The translations under genes were made by a program, and so were the position numbers. From assembly GCF_000765905.2 (NCBI RefSeq), contig NZ_JRPL02000005.1:1-64000 (forward strand): a stretch of DNA of 64,000 nt. The letters are read 5' to 3'. This DNA comes from Helicobacter trogontum (GTDB lineage Bacteria; Campylobacterota; Campylobacteria; Campylobacterales; Helicobacteraceae). The notes under the pieces are model-generated. The model was not told the origin of the DNA, did no database searches, and saw only the letters and a program-made list of their open reading frames with translations. Below, one piece after another: positions 36,473 to 46,021 of this stretch; within the stretch, counting starts at the first letter, position 1; each line of letters opens with the position of its first letter.

Positions 36473-38200
36473 CTATAAGATTTCCAACAGAGTTTCTAAA
36501 ATATCTGTGCTCCCATGTTCTGTCTTTATGAGTCCATCTCGTTTCACTAATTCTAATTTATTGTCAGCAAGTTTCTTACCCACAATCAAAGCATACTCAA
36601 AACCTATCAACTCAAAATCAGCAATTTTACTTCCAAATCTCTCGTTTCTATCATCAAGTATAACCTCAACGCCCCTCTCCTGTAATTGCTTATAAAGCGT
36701 AGTAGCAAATGTCATCTCATCTTCATTTTTTACATTTGATACAATAATGTCAAGTTTAAAAGGTGCAACAGCTCCCCATACACAACCTTTTTCATCTGCT
36801 TTTTGCTCCAAAATGGCTGATAAAAGTCTACTTACACCAAGTCCATAGCATCCCATGGTAAAAGGCTTACTAGAGCCATTAGAATCAAGAAATGTAGCCT
36901 GCATAGGTTTTGAATACTTATCTTCTAACTTAAAAATATGTCCTACTTCTATCCCCTTACTATAACGCAGAGTTGCACCACATTTAGCACACAGATCACC
37001 CTCTTGCACAGCAACTAAATCATGATAATATATATCATTAAATTCCTCCAACTGCACACCAACGTAATGATACCCATGCTCATTTGCACCACATATCAAA
37101 TCTTCACCATTCTCCAATTCTTTGTCAAAAACAATAAAACGAGAATTCGTCAAAGCACGTAAATGTATAGGACCGATAGAACCTTGTGGTAGCCCATAGG
37201 ATTCTAAAAACGGAGTATCTGCATCAATTATATCAAGCACATCAGAATCAATTGCTTGAAGTGCATTTAACGCCTTTGTATCCTCTAGCATATCTTTACC
37301 ACGCATAAAAAATATAGCAATATCAACACTATCTTTAAAAACTACTTTTTTTACAACAGCTTTCATAAGATAAAATGGATTGACTTTAAAAAATTCACTT
37401 AAATCATCAATAGTTTTTACATTTGGTGTTTCAAATTTATGATAGTTACTTGTAGCCTGTGGGGCAACCTCATCACACACCTTTGGCTTACGTACAGCAG
37501 CTTCAATATTTGAAGCATAATCACATTGACTACAAGTTACAATTGTATCTTCACCACATTCAGCAAGCACCATAAATTCACGGCTACCACTCCCACCAAT
37601 TGCACCAGAATCCGCCTCAACGATACGGAAATCAAGCCCTAAACGTTCAAAAATCCTTACATACGTATCACGCATGTTTAAAAACTCTTTGTTTAAAGAT
37701 TCTAAAGAATCATGAAAGCTATAGGCATCCTTCATGACAAATTCCCTTGCACGCAAAAGTCCAAATCTAGGACGCAATTCATCTCTAAACTTTAAATGGA
37801 TTTGATAAAGATTAAGCGGTAGCTGCTTGTAGCTCTTAATATATGTCTTTGCGATTTCTGTTACACATTCTTCATGAGTTGGACCAAGCACGAAGCTAGC
37901 CCCCTTTTTATCAGTAAAAAGAGCTAATTCGCTATATTTTTCATAGCGTCCACTCTGCTCCCAAAGATTTGTTGGTGTTAAAAAACCCATAGTAATTTCA
38001 TTCGCACCTGCTTGATTCATCTCTTGTCTGACTATAGTTTTAATTTTTTCCATTACAATTTGTGCTAATGGCAAAAAATTGTAAATACCACTCCCTATTT
38101 GATGAATGAAACCAGCTCTAAGTAAATATATGTGACTTTTTAATACTGCATCTTTTGGTGCTTCTTTAAGTGTTGGTGCAAAAAATGTTGAAAAACGCAT
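36473..38200 (-). CDS. proS: Prolyl-tRNA synthetase
   Basis: The enzyme charges tRNA-Pro. The 575-residue bacterial-type protein has class II motif 1 (YNFLPLAQIVMEKIK), motif 2 (FRDELRPRFGLLRAREFVMKDAYSFH), the inserted editing domain (about 230-400), motif 3 (MGCYGLGVSRLLSAILEQ) and the C-terminal anticodon domain. Length is typical. It is monocistronic. The cognate tRNA-Pro(TGG) gene lies at 45236 in the same window. Confidence 0.97.
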   Translation of the reverse strand: MRFSTFFAPTLKEAPKDAVLKSHIYLLRAGFIHQIGSGIYNFLPLAQIVMEKIKTIVRQEMNQAGANEITMGFLTPTNLWEQSGRYEKYSELALFTDKKGASFVLGPTHEECVTEIAKTYIKSYKQLPLNLYQIHLKFRDELRPRFGLLRAREFVMKDAYSFHDSLESLNKEFLNMRDTYVRIFERLGLDFRIVEADSGAIGGSGSREFMVLAECGEDTIVTCSQCDYASNIEAAVRKPKVCDEVAPQATSNYHKFETPNVKTIDDLSEFFKVNPFYLMKAVVKKVVFKDSVDIAIFFMRGKDMLEDTKALNALQAIDSDVLDIIDADTPFLESYGLPQGSIGPIHLRALTNSRFIVFDKELENGEDLICGANEHGYHYVGVQLEEFNDIYYHDLVAVQEGDLCAKCGATLRYSKGIEVGHIFKLEDKYSKPMQATFLDSNGSSKPFTMGCYGLGVSRLLSAILEQKADEKGCVWGAVAPFKLDIIVSNVKNEDEMTFATTLYKQLQERGVEVILDDRNERFGSKIADFELIGFEYALIVGKKLADNKLELVKRDGLIKTEHGSTDILETLLEIL

Positions 38201-38621
38201 AATTTCCCTTTTTTATTGATGAAAGTTTAAATCTTTGTGTAATATATTTTACAAAATTTTCTTGATATTGTAATACCAAAAAGCATAAATATCCTTGAGC
38301 CTATCAACACTATTATATCCTAACTTATTGAAGATTAGACTCTAAAATGTCTAGGTGCATAAGCAAACAAATTTTAAACTACATTTTATGAAAAAATTTC
38401 CCTGCTTTTATCTTCTTTGAAAAAATAAAAACTAGCTCAAAGCTATCTTTTCTCTGCGTGTTATTATATATGATAGCAATTTATTTTATTTTTATCTATA
38501 AATTTAGAACTTATGCAAGAAAGAGATGAGGGTTAAACCAAGTCTCTTATCGCCCTCCCCCACCCATGTCAATGTATATAGATTATATTAAGAAAATGAT
38601 GATTAGGGTAAAAGTTAATAA
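38201..38621. other. Non-coding gap between proS and rmuC
   Basis: These 421 bases hold no gene that I can support. They contain the leftward proS promoter and the end of the rmuC transcript. A C-rich patch CCCTCCCCCACCC at 38551-38563 stands out from the AT-rich surroundings. Confidence 0.4.
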
Positions 38622-40028
38622 CTATAATGCAATTTGTTCATGCTGTGAAATATTTAGCATATTATCATCTTTTTCTGCTTCTAATCCTTTATTATTGGTT
38701 GTGTGCATTTGTGATTTTGTGTCAATTGTAATTTGAGACATATAGGTATCAAGATTTCTAATATAACTACCAAGAGAACCGCGTCCTTTTACCTGTATCT
38801 CTGCTTTTTCATATGCATTTTGTGCAGTTTCTAAAGCACGATTTATTTTTTCCATACTTTCTGTAAAACCATCAAATTTTTTAATAAGCTTTACGCATTC
38901 CTGTAGAATCTTTGTGATGTTTTTATCCTTTGCCTCATTGCTCCAAATATGATGAATAAGTCTTAAAATTACCATAAGAGTTGTCGGAGCAGCAAGAATA
39001 ATCCCTTTGTTGTATGAATCTAAAAATAATTGCATATTATGCTGCAAGACCGCACTATATGCACCCTCCAGCGGCATAAACATAATGACAAAATCAAGCT
39101 GCCCCCCTTCAATGTAATGCTGATATTGTTTAATCGATAAGCTTTTGATATGATTTTTAACACTCTCAAGATGTGCTTGTAGATATGTTTCTTTTGAATC
39201 TTTTGCATTAAAAAACTGCTCATATGCTTTTAAGCTCACTTTAGAATCCACAACTACAAAACGATTATTAGGCAGCTGTATCACAACATCTGGTCGAAGT
39301 ATTTCTTTTGCCTCATTTTTCACATGCACTTGCGTATAATATTCTCTACCTTTTTGCAATCCACTAGTTTCAAGCAATCGTTCTAAGATCACCTCTCCCC
39401 ATTGTCCCTGTAGCTTAGAATCCCCACGCATTGCATTTGCAAGATTGTTTGCATCTGCAGAGATTTGCAAACTTGCTTCTCTTAGATGCTTAATTTCTGC
39501 GTTCAAAGCGATGTTTCGCTCGTGATTCTCCTTTGTGTGTTGTGCTATCTCGGTTTTGAATCTCATAATTTCATCACAGAGTGGCTTTAAACTATCTGTT
39601 TGTTTTTCTTGAAATTGGCGATTTTTCTCTTCTAAAAGTTGCTCACTTATCTCATAAAATCTTTGTGTCATTAGTGCAGAATGTTTTTCTTGATTTGTTT
39701 GTAATATCTCTTGCATAAGTTCTTGCTTTTGCGCGTATTGTAGCTGTAGAGTTTTTTCTTGCTCTTGCAAAGCATTTGCTAAATTTAGTGCATACTCTTT
39801 TTTAATAAGCTCTAATTGTGTAAGATATTCATTTTTATTTAGCATAAGTGTATGCTGCATATCTTGCATTTTTTCCTCAAAATGTTTATTTGTAAGCAAA
39901 GCAGCTTGTTCATTCAATGCTTCTTTTATACGTAAAGCTCTTATTTTTTTTCGGTATAAAAAAAGCACAATGAGTAAACATATAATAATACAGATGTAAC
40001 AAGCATTGATAATATATAAAGATTCCAT
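38622..40028 (-). CDS. rmuC: RmuC family DNA recombination protein
   Basis: RmuC limits inversions at inverted repeats, probably as a nuclease-like factor. The 468-residue protein has an N-terminal membrane helix (about 5-26), a long coiled coil rich in Glu/Gln/Lys (about 30-190), and the RmuC domain (about 195-400) with 'GQWGEVILERLLETSGLQKGREY', 'RPDVVIQLPNNRFVVVDSKVSLKAYE' and 'FVIMFMPLEGAYSAVL'. The DSK within it is the conserved PD-(D/E)xK-like site. It follows truD by 12 bases. Confidence 0.93.
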   Translation of the reverse strand: MESLYIINACYICIIICLLIVLFLYRKKIRALRIKEALNEQAALLTNKHFEEKMQDMQHTLMLNKNEYLTQLELIKKEYALNLANALQEQEKTLQLQYAQKQELMQEILQTNQEKHSALMTQRFYEISEQLLEEKNRQFQEKQTDSLKPLCDEIMRFKTEIAQHTKENHERNIALNAEIKHLREASLQISADANNLANAMRGDSKLQGQWGEVILERLLETSGLQKGREYYTQVHVKNEAKEILRPDVVIQLPNNRFVVVDSKVSLKAYEQFFNAKDSKETYLQAHLESVKNHIKSLSIKQYQHYIEGGQLDFVIMFMPLEGAYSAVLQHNMQLFLDSYNKGIILAAPTTLMVILRLIHHIWSNEAKDKNITKILQECVKLIKKFDGFTESMEKINRALETAQNAYEKAEIQVKGRGSLGSYIRNLDTYMSQITIDTKSQMHTTNNKGLEAEKDDNMLNISQHEQIAL

Positions 40029-40040
40029 ATAATCCCTTTT

Positions 40041-41333
40041 TTAGAATTCACGCACATCGCCATTTTTTATATATGATAAAAAACTTGTCGCATACGCACC
40101 GCTTGGTAATGTAAAAGCTATTTCAACCTGTGCTTTTTCTGCATTATACTTAATATTTAAATCCGTGGGATACACCCAAGCATATCGTCTTGTACCATTT
40201 GCCATAATTGGATAGGTAAATTTTTGCTCTATTATAAATGCATCTTGTTTTGCCAATCTCACCCTATTTTGATCATTCTTAGATTTGCTAGGTTGCATAG
40301 AATCTAAAGTTTGCAATTTTTCTTTTCTACCACATTCTAGCACCTTTTTACAACTCATACCACTTAATAATCCTGTAATACCAATGCTTCCATTTTTTAG
40401 CCGCTCAGTATCACTTAGCAAGAGTCTAGCAAGATCCACATCTTGAGAATCATTTGCTTTTTTATCACCAAAATAGAAAAACTTTCCATGTGGATAATGC
40501 ATACACACATCGCCTATGAGCGGCGTCAATGGTAATGTTTGTGTATGTAAAATCTCAAAAACTTCTCTATTCATGGATATATTATACATATGTGAGAGTG
40601 CATACATAGAATCTTTAAGGCTAAAATTTTGCATAATATTGCTTATTTTTAACCGCTCTTCAAGCCACAAGTTAAAACATACGCTTTGCAGACTTGAAAT
40701 AAGAAGCTGTTGAAGGGAATTCTGTTTGTTTGGTGGTTTTTTAATCTGCAATGCTTGCATGTAATTATCACCAAAATTACCAAACCTCTGATAACCAAAA
40801 AAATTAGGGAAGCCATGTTTTTCTGCTAAACTTGCCTCGTCTTTAATTCGTTCAAAATTTTGCGGTGTAACCTTTTTTAAGCGGATAAAAAATTTATTAC
40901 CTTGTAAATGTCCTGTTTTTATTTTATTATTATGTAAGCAAGATTCTATGATTTTTATTTGCTCTATCTTATGTAGATTATTTTCATTTATAAGAAATGC
41001 TTTATCTGGAATTGATATGTATTGATAGGTGAGTGCATTTTTATCTTTCAATCCAGCATAGCCAACATCTCTTTCTTTAATATTTAAAGCCTGTGCGATC
41101 ATCTTTACGCACTCCAATGTGCCTAGATTCTTTTTTCTAAGCTTTAAGATTCTGTGTTCCCCTGTATTACTAAAAGGATAGAGTGGGACTTCTTCTACAA
41201 TAAAATCTCTTTCATTGTGTGAAAATACAAATGGAATTTTAGGATAAGCCTTGCCATAGAATCTCTTTTGTGTACTATATTGCTCTAAAAGTGTTAGTAG
41301 CTCATCATTATTATCAAGCCCTACATTATCCAT
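40041..41333 (-). CDS. truD: tRNA pseudouridine synthase D
   Basis: TruD makes pseudouridine 13 in tRNA-Glu. The 430-residue protein has the 'FIVEEVPLYPFSNTGEHRILKLRKKNLGTLE' start and the catalytic-Asp block VGYAGLKDKNALTYQYISIP, plus 'GNKFFIRLKKV' and 'GFPNFFGYQRFG'. I start at ATG 41333, eight bases after GAGGA; the ATG 15 bases upstream overlaps that site. A Lys-rich insert (about 345-380) lies near the C-terminus. rmuC follows 12 bases later. Confidence 0.93.
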   Translation of the reverse strand: MDNVGLDNNDELLTLLEQYSTQKRFYGKAYPKIPFVFSHNERDFIVEEVPLYPFSNTGEHRILKLRKKNLGTLECVKMIAQALNIKERDVGYAGLKDKNALTYQYISIPDKAFLINENNLHKIEQIKIIESCLHNNKIKTGHLQGNKFFIRLKKVTPQNFERIKDEASLAEKHGFPNFFGYQRFGNFGDNYMQALQIKKPPNKQNSLQQLLISSLQSVCFNLWLEERLKISNIMQNFSLKDSMYALSHMYNISMNREVFEILHTQTLPLTPLIGDVCMHYPHGKFFYFGDKKANDSQDVDLARLLLSDTERLKNGSIGITGLLSGMSCKKVLECGRKEKLQTLDSMQPSKSKNDQNRVRLAKQDAFIIEQKFTYPIMANGTRRYAWVYPTDLNIKYNAEKAQVEIAFTLPSGAYATSFLSYIKNGDVREF

Positions 41334-41422
41334 GAAACCAATCCTCATAAAATAATTAAGTTACAATTAAAGCATAAAATCGCCAATAGGGCGATGTATC
41401 TCGCTTGTATATCACAAAAAAC

Positions 41423-42367
41423 TTAATACACAAATTCATAATCTTTTAATACCTGCCGTGGTGGAAGCAATACTTTTCCAAAATTTAGTGATACCCCAAC
41501 CATAAAGTTTGATGCGGGTAATTCTATATTATCTGCCTTAAGCATATAATAACGCAAAAGTGGTGCAACACTTAAGCTTCTAAATAACTTTGCATCAATA
41601 CGCGTCTCAAGCAAGAGCTGATAATCAGGCGATATTTTAGAATCTTCTGCATTAAATATGTATTTTTTATAGTTCATTGTATATGTCCATTTGACATACT
41701 TATTTAAACTATATTCAAGTGATATACCTACCTCCAAACCTGTACCATTAAGCCTTGTCATAGGGTTAAGATCATGTTCGCCAAAGAAATCAAAATAAAG
41801 ATTCTTAACATATCTACCATCAAAAAGCTTTGCTCCTACCATGTAGTTTATGATATGCCTACGCCCTACGCTTGGCGTTGGGTTAAACTCTGTTTGGTAA
41901 GAAACCCGCATGTAAGGACCCATCTCAAACACTTCAAAACCCCAGTCAAAATCCCACATCCTTTGTGTATAATCTGTTGAAAATAACATTTTATCAAGGC
42001 TTTTGTTGATAACAACACTTTGATCTGTCTGTGTAATTTGCGTAAAACCATATTCTGCATACGCAGTATTAAACACTACAAATCTTGGTGCATAAAAATT
42101 ACCATTTAAAGTAAAAAAGAACTGCAAACCAAGTTGAGAGCTCCCTTTTAAATTGCTATCAGAAAAGCTTGTGTAAAGACTTTGATTAGTTAGTGAACTC
42201 TGCGTAAAATTGAGGGCAATACGATTGAGATCCACCTCCCAACCGACTTTATCCTCACTAATATCTGCCTTTGCCTGAACAAAAGGCAAAAGTGGGACAG
42301 CTTGCATACATTGGATAAATATAAAAAATAATAGAATAAGAAACTTGTTTTGCACAAAGCTTTCCAT
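41423..42367 (-). CDS. Putative outer membrane beta-barrel protein
   Basis: The 314-residue protein has a signal peptide (about 1-22) and alternating strands with many Tyr and Phe, for example 'SQLGLQFFFTLNGNFYAPRFVVFNTAYAEYGF' and 'GLEVGISLEYSLNKYVKWTYTMNYKKYIF'. It looks like a barrel of about ten to twelve strands. The last residues (DYEFVY) follow the barrel and end in Tyr. I considered phospholipase A (OMPLA) but its active-site blocks are not present. It begins three bases after a small upstream gene. Confidence 0.6.
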   Translation of the reverse strand: MESFVQNKFLILLFFIFIQCMQAVPLLPFVQAKADISEDKVGWEVDLNRIALNFTQSSLTNQSLYTSFSDSNLKGSSQLGLQFFFTLNGNFYAPRFVVFNTAYAEYGFTQITQTDQSVVINKSLDKMLFSTDYTQRMWDFDWGFEVFEMGPYMRVSYQTEFNPTPSVGRRHIINYMVGAKLFDGRYVKNLYFDFFGEHDLNPMTRLNGTGLEVGISLEYSLNKYVKWTYTMNYKKYIFNAEDSKISPDYQLLLETRIDAKLFRSLSVAPLLRYYMLKADNIELPASNFMVGVSLNFGKVLLPPRQVLKDYEFVY

Positions 42368-42370
42368 ACA

Positions 42371-42601
42371 CTAAGCATTATACTCATTGCATTCTTGTGT
42401 TACTACGACATTGTCTATAAATTCCACTCCATCACCATGCTCCAAAATAATATCAGCAATGCCTTGCATGATAATATCTTGTAAAAATTGCTGTTTACAC
42501 TCTACATCAATTAATACTTCGTGATATGTTTGTGGTATTTGCATATCTAATTCTTGTATAGGATTTATCATGGAGTCTTGTGTATTACTTTTGTGATTCA
42601 T
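42371..42601 (-). CDS. Small acidic protein of unknown function
   Basis: I do not recognise this 76-residue acidic protein. It has no signal peptide or membrane segment. It ends three bases before the barrel protein gene and has an AAAGGTATC site before its ATG, so the two are probably one operon. The central region 'VLIDVECKQQFLQDIIMQGIADIILEHGDGVEF' looks like a strand-helix-strand unit. Confidence 0.5.
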   Translation of the reverse strand: MNHKSNTQDSMINPIQELDMQIPQTYHEVLIDVECKQQFLQDIIMQGIADIILEHGDGVEFIDNVVVTQECNEYNA

Positions 42602-42933
42602 AGATACCTTTCTGTATTGGCTAGTTTAATTTAGATTTTAAAAATATTCATACAATATAAATATGCCTACTAATAAATGAGTATTATATCATTCTTTTTT
42701 ATGCATTGGATTGAAGTTAGAAAAATTAAGTACTAAACACTCAAATATTCTTGATTATGTATTTTAAACATAGAACTATTCTGCAAGATACAAGCAAAAG
42801 AACTAATCACCTCAAATAGATAAATAGCCTAAATAATAAAAGTATAAATTGCAGTCAAAGAAAACAGAGTGCGACATAGTATCATAAGATTGATTTGACA
42901 TATACTTCACTTTTTATCTATTATGTTATTATA
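42602..42933. other. Non-coding gap
   Basis: These 332 AT-rich bases lie between the small acidic gene and the ThiD2-domain gene, both leftward. I see no gene or strong hairpin. The promoter of the two-gene unit downstream should lie here. Confidence 0.4.
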
Positions 42934-43362
42934 TTAAGGAGTACTATCTATTAGTATTTTGGTGGCAATAACATGCAGATTGTATGCCTCATAACGCAAT
43001 ATCTTAAAGGTTTGACTCTTACCAAATTTTTTACATTCATCAAGCTTTAGGCATTCTTCAAGCACCCTAGCACTTTCACAAATTCTATGAAAGTTTGCGT
43101 GTAATATTGCCGCCAAATCCAATCTTTCAACTTCTGTATCAATACTTTCTTTTGCAATATCACGCCCAACATCACGTGCTTGCAGTAGTAAATCTGTATA
43201 GTGCAAAATGGCTTTATGTCGCATTTGTTTTAACATATAGGTTATCTCTTTGTTATCATAGATATAACGGAATATATCTTCTACTACTCGAATACCTTCT
43301 TGTAGTCTATTAAGATTTGCATCTAGTATGCGTAATATTGTGTGAGTGTTATTTGCATTCAT
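42934..43362 (-). CDS. ThiD2-domain protein (thiamine-phosphate synthase-associated)
   Basis: The 142-residue protein matches the ThiD2 domain found at the N-terminus of some thiamine-phosphate synthases: 'RILDANLNRLQEGIRVVEDIFRYIYDN', then 'DVGRDI' and 'ANFHRICESARVLEECLKL'. Here it stands alone, with no ThiE part. The domain is all-helical and its role in thiamine synthesis is not settled. I start at ATG 43362, where the domain begins; an open frame continues 16 hydrophobic codons upstream without a good ribosome site. Confidence 0.7.
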   Translation of the reverse strand: MNANNTHTILRILDANLNRLQEGIRVVEDIFRYIYDNKEITYMLKQMRHKAILHYTDLLLQARDVGRDIAKESIDTEVERLDLAAILHANFHRICESARVLEECLKLDECKKFGKSQTFKILRYEAYNLHVIATKILIDSTP

Positions 43363-43468
43363 GAAAGCTCTTATAAAAAATAAAATAGTTATTATAAGGT
43401 AGATGGGCATAATTGCCCAAGAAAAAGAAGGATCATTTTGAATTAAGTCTTACTTTGTATAGAGATAG

Positions 43469-43487
43469 TTCTCTAGAATCTAGAGAA
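43469..43487. repeat. Near-perfect 19-bp palindrome
   Basis: TTCTCTAGA-A-TCTAGAGAA is symmetric around one central base. It lies 69 bases after the stop of the Bax-inhibitor-like gene. A single-base centre suits a DNA-binding site better than an RNA hairpin. Confidence 0.5.
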
Positions 43488-43555
43488 ACCTTGTCAATTT
43501 GCTCTATACAATATGTAACCCCACCCAAACACGAGATTTTTCTAAAATTCTCTAA

Positions 43556-44248
43556 TTAATCTTTGCTAGATAAACCTAGAATTTGCAGCAATGCTGTAAA
43601 GATGTTTAACACATCAAGGTAAAGAGCAATAGCCGCCATAATAGGATTGTCATAGCGACCTCTTACGATATTTTGCGTATCATAAGCAATATATAAACTA
43701 AAGATAAGTACCACCGCACTTGCAATTACAAACTGGAACATTGGGCTTTTAAAAAAAATATAGTTCAAAAGACCAAACACAAAGATCACAAGCACTGACC
43801 AAAATAATGCAGTCCCCATATTTGCCAAATCTTTTTTAGTCTTCAAAGCAAAAATACTCATAATACCAAAGATAATGGTAGTCATAGCAAGTGCTTGAGC
43901 AACTATTCCTGAATTTTTTGCCATTACAAATGATAAAAGCGGCACTAAAGCCAAACCACTAATAAAGGAAAATGCAGCAAACACAGCTAGATTAACACCA
44001 GGCTTATCTTGCACAAAGCCCAACGCAAAAATAAGTGCAATTTCAAGTATAAAGATCGGCATTCTATACTGTGCAACAAAAAAAGGATCATAAAAGCCAA
44101 CTAATGCACCTATCGTTGCTAAAAGCAAACTACCGGCAAAAAACTTGTATGTTGTTTTTACAAAATTCACAAGAGCTGTATCGCTATATGAAGCTTGATA
44201 ATCGACTTCTTGTGTATTTTGGGTATAATTCCTATCATAAATTCCCAT
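43556..44248 (-). CDS. Bax inhibitor-1/YccA family membrane protein
   Basis: The 230-residue integral membrane protein has seven hydrophobic segments after a polar N-terminus. Family marks are 'FVKTTYKFFAGSLLLATIGALVGF', 'SFISGLALVPLLSFV' and the C-terminal 'YIAYDTQNIVRGRYDNPIMAAIALYLDVLNIFTALLQIL', whose acidic residues form the calcium/pH sensor of BI-1 homologues. Family members modulate membrane ion balance or quality control of membrane proteins; the exact role here is unknown. AAGGAGAAATT precedes the ATG. Confidence 0.88.
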   Translation of the reverse strand: MGIYDRNYTQNTQEVDYQASYSDTALVNFVKTTYKFFAGSLLLATIGALVGFYDPFFVAQYRMPIFILEIALIFALGFVQDKPGVNLAVFAAFSFISGLALVPLLSFVMAKNSGIVAQALAMTTIIFGIMSIFALKTKKDLANMGTALFWSVLVIFVFGLLNYIFFKSPMFQFVIASAVVLIFSLYIAYDTQNIVRGRYDNPIMAAIALYLDVLNIFTALLQILGLSSKD

Positions 44249-44376
44249 AATTTCTCCTTGTAATAAAGAATTTCAAGCATTCTAACCAAAAAATATTAAC
44301 CAATCAACAAAATACACCCTCCACAAATTCTTAAAATGCAATACAATCAAAGAGTTGTGAAATTGAACTTTGTATC

Positions 44377-44414
44377 AGGTCATTTCGCCTTTATGGGCTT
44401 CTGAATGCCTTTTT
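44377..44414 (+). terminator. Hairpin followed by T-run, no gene upstream
   Basis: AGGTCATTTC and GAATGCCT pair with small bulges, with an inner GCC/GGC pair, and TTTTT follows on the plus strand. It reads rightward, yet no rightward gene lies before it. It could end a small RNA or be a relic. Confidence 0.25.
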
Positions 44415-44480
44415 AAAGCTATATCATAAATACTGCAGTTCTATGGTAATAAATATTGCAAATCATCTACTATTTATATA

Positions 44481-44735
44481 CTACAAAATATGGACCTCAT
44501 AGATATAATCCTTTGCATCCATGCTATAACGCAATTCGCGTATAAGCGTATGACGATTTTTCCCCTTAAAAAAACTCTCAAGTTTTTTCAAATCTTTTTC
44601 CGCATTTTCTCTATCAAGATAAAAAACTACACCTTTTTTTCCATTCTCTTCTACTTTCTTTGCCATGTCTTCAAACGTGATTGTATCTGCCTTGATATTG
44701 GCTTTGAGACTCTCTTTGGCAAGTTTAAGTTCCAT
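44481..44735 (-). CDS. Small basic protein of unknown function
   Basis: The 84-residue, lysine-rich protein is not one I recognise. The sequence 'MELKLAKESLKANIKADTITFEDMAKKVEENGKKGVVFYLD' reads like a real folded protein, and AGAAAGGATACAC gives a plausible ribosome site. It is monocistronic between tRNA genes and the BI-1 gene. Confidence 0.55.
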   Translation of the reverse strand: MELKLAKESLKANIKADTITFEDMAKKVEENGKKGVVFYLDRENAEKDLKKLESFFKGKNRHTLIRELRYSMDAKDYIYEVHIL

Positions 44736-44927
44736 GTGTATCCTTTCTAATTTAAAAAATTACTTCGCATTGTATCTTAATTCTTGTCAAGATTGTTAGG
44801 AGTTGCAATAAATGTCATTGGAGTTCTTATAATTTATTACGATGATTACATGTTAAACGCACAATAAGTTCTATCTTCTAGAGTTAAATTGCACTATTAA
44901 TTATAGGAGGAATTTCTATTAAAGAAG

Positions 44928-45004
44928 TGGTACGCCCAAGAGGATTCGAACCTCTGACCTACGGCTTAGAAGGCCGTTGCTCTATCCAGCTGAGCTATGA
45001 GCGC
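44928..45004 (-). tRNA. tRNA-Arg(TCT)
   Basis: On the minus strand the 77-nt gene begins GCGCTCATAGCTCAG, has the loop CTTCTAA (anticodon TCT) and ends with an encoded CCA. The T-arm is GGTTCGAATCC. First from the left of a four-gene leftward tRNA cluster. Confidence 0.95.
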
Positions 45005-45009
45005 ATGCG

Positions 45010-45086
45010 TGGTACGCCCAAAGGGAGTCGAACCCCTAACCCCCAGATCCGAAGTCTGGTGCTCTATCCAATTGAGCTATGGACGC
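45010..45086 (-). tRNA. tRNA-Arg(TCG)
   Basis: The 77-nt gene begins GCGTCCATAGCTCAA on the minus strand, with the loop CTTCGGA (anticodon TCG) and an encoded CCA end. Only five bases separate it from tRNA-Arg(TCT), so they are co-transcribed. Confidence 0.95.
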
Positions 45087-45128
45087 ATAAATTTTTGTTT
45101 ATATTATGCTTTATGATGATAAAAAACA

Positions 45129-45206
45129 TGGGGTGGATGATGGGGCTCGAACCCACGACCCTCAGAGCCACAACCTGATGCTCTAACCAACTGAGCTACA
45201 CCCACC
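45129..45206 (-). tRNA. tRNA-His(GTG)
   Basis: The minus-strand gene begins GGTGGGTGTAGCTCAG, where the first G is the encoded G-1 pairing with C73, a mark of tRNA-His. The loop TTGTGGC gives anticodon GTG. CCA is encoded. Confidence 0.95.
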
Positions 45207-45235
45207 ATGTATACCTACACAATCATAAGTGAAAA

Positions 45236-45313
45236 TGGTCGGGGCGAAAGGATTCGAACCTTCGACCCCTTGGTCCCAAACCAAGTACTCTAACCAGACT
45301 GAGCTACGCCCCG
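45236..45313 (-). tRNA. tRNA-Pro(TGG)
   Basis: The minus-strand gene begins CGGGGCGTAGCTCAG, with the loop TTTGGGA (anticodon TGG) and an encoded CCA. It is the promoter-proximal gene of the cluster. Confidence 0.95.
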
Positions 45314-46021
45314 ACACAAAATAAAGAAGTCATTATAAGATAATTTTACGATAAAGTCAAGATATTTTGCACAATTTTATATTTAGTGCCAACACCTATG
45401 CAAATTTTACATAAAATAGCAGCAATAAAATATGTAAACAATAAATGCTATATTCTCATCTCTTAATTTTTTGTAATAAATTTATAAGCTATTTATTGTT
45501 TTCTTATTGCTCTATAGAATGATAAGCTATACTCAATAACTCCTGCTATACAAATAAATCTTTATAATTAATGCAACAAACATGCTTCTACCTCCTCTCC
45601 TTTTTTATATTGCAATAAATTGATAAATCAAGGACATAGCCAATTAGATTCCAAGTTTTAGAATCTTTTTAAGAATCTTTAAGGAGCTTATCTGCCATGT
45701 CTTATTAATATGAGATACACTTCTATATTCAATAAGTCTCACCTTATACAAGAGACTTTTTACACACATATCTTTGCTATGTAAAAATAATCTAGCAAAA
45801 TATGTCCCAGTTTGTTTGCAAATTATAGAATCTAGATTTCATCACATTCGCAAAATATTATCTTGGGTGATGGTAGGAATTTATGTTTTGCATTCTATCT
45901 GTATAGATGGGGTCAGATAATCAAAATAATTATTAGATTCTAAATCTTCTCCATTGTTATATAACATAATATATAACGTGATTACAAGATTTAGATATAT
46001 ACTCTAAATGTAAAATCTACA
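45314..46021. other. Long non-coding stretch upstream of the tRNA cluster
   Basis: These 708 AT-rich bases contain no open frame with family character on either strand. AGAATCT and AGATTCT-type words occur several times (for example near 45640-45690 and 45935). The promoter of the leftward tRNA cluster should be near its left end. Confidence 0.45.

Noticed and set aside
41423-42367. Phospholipase A (OMPLA) call for the barrel protein
   Set aside because: The HxSNG and SRSWNR-type active-site blocks of OMPLA are not present.
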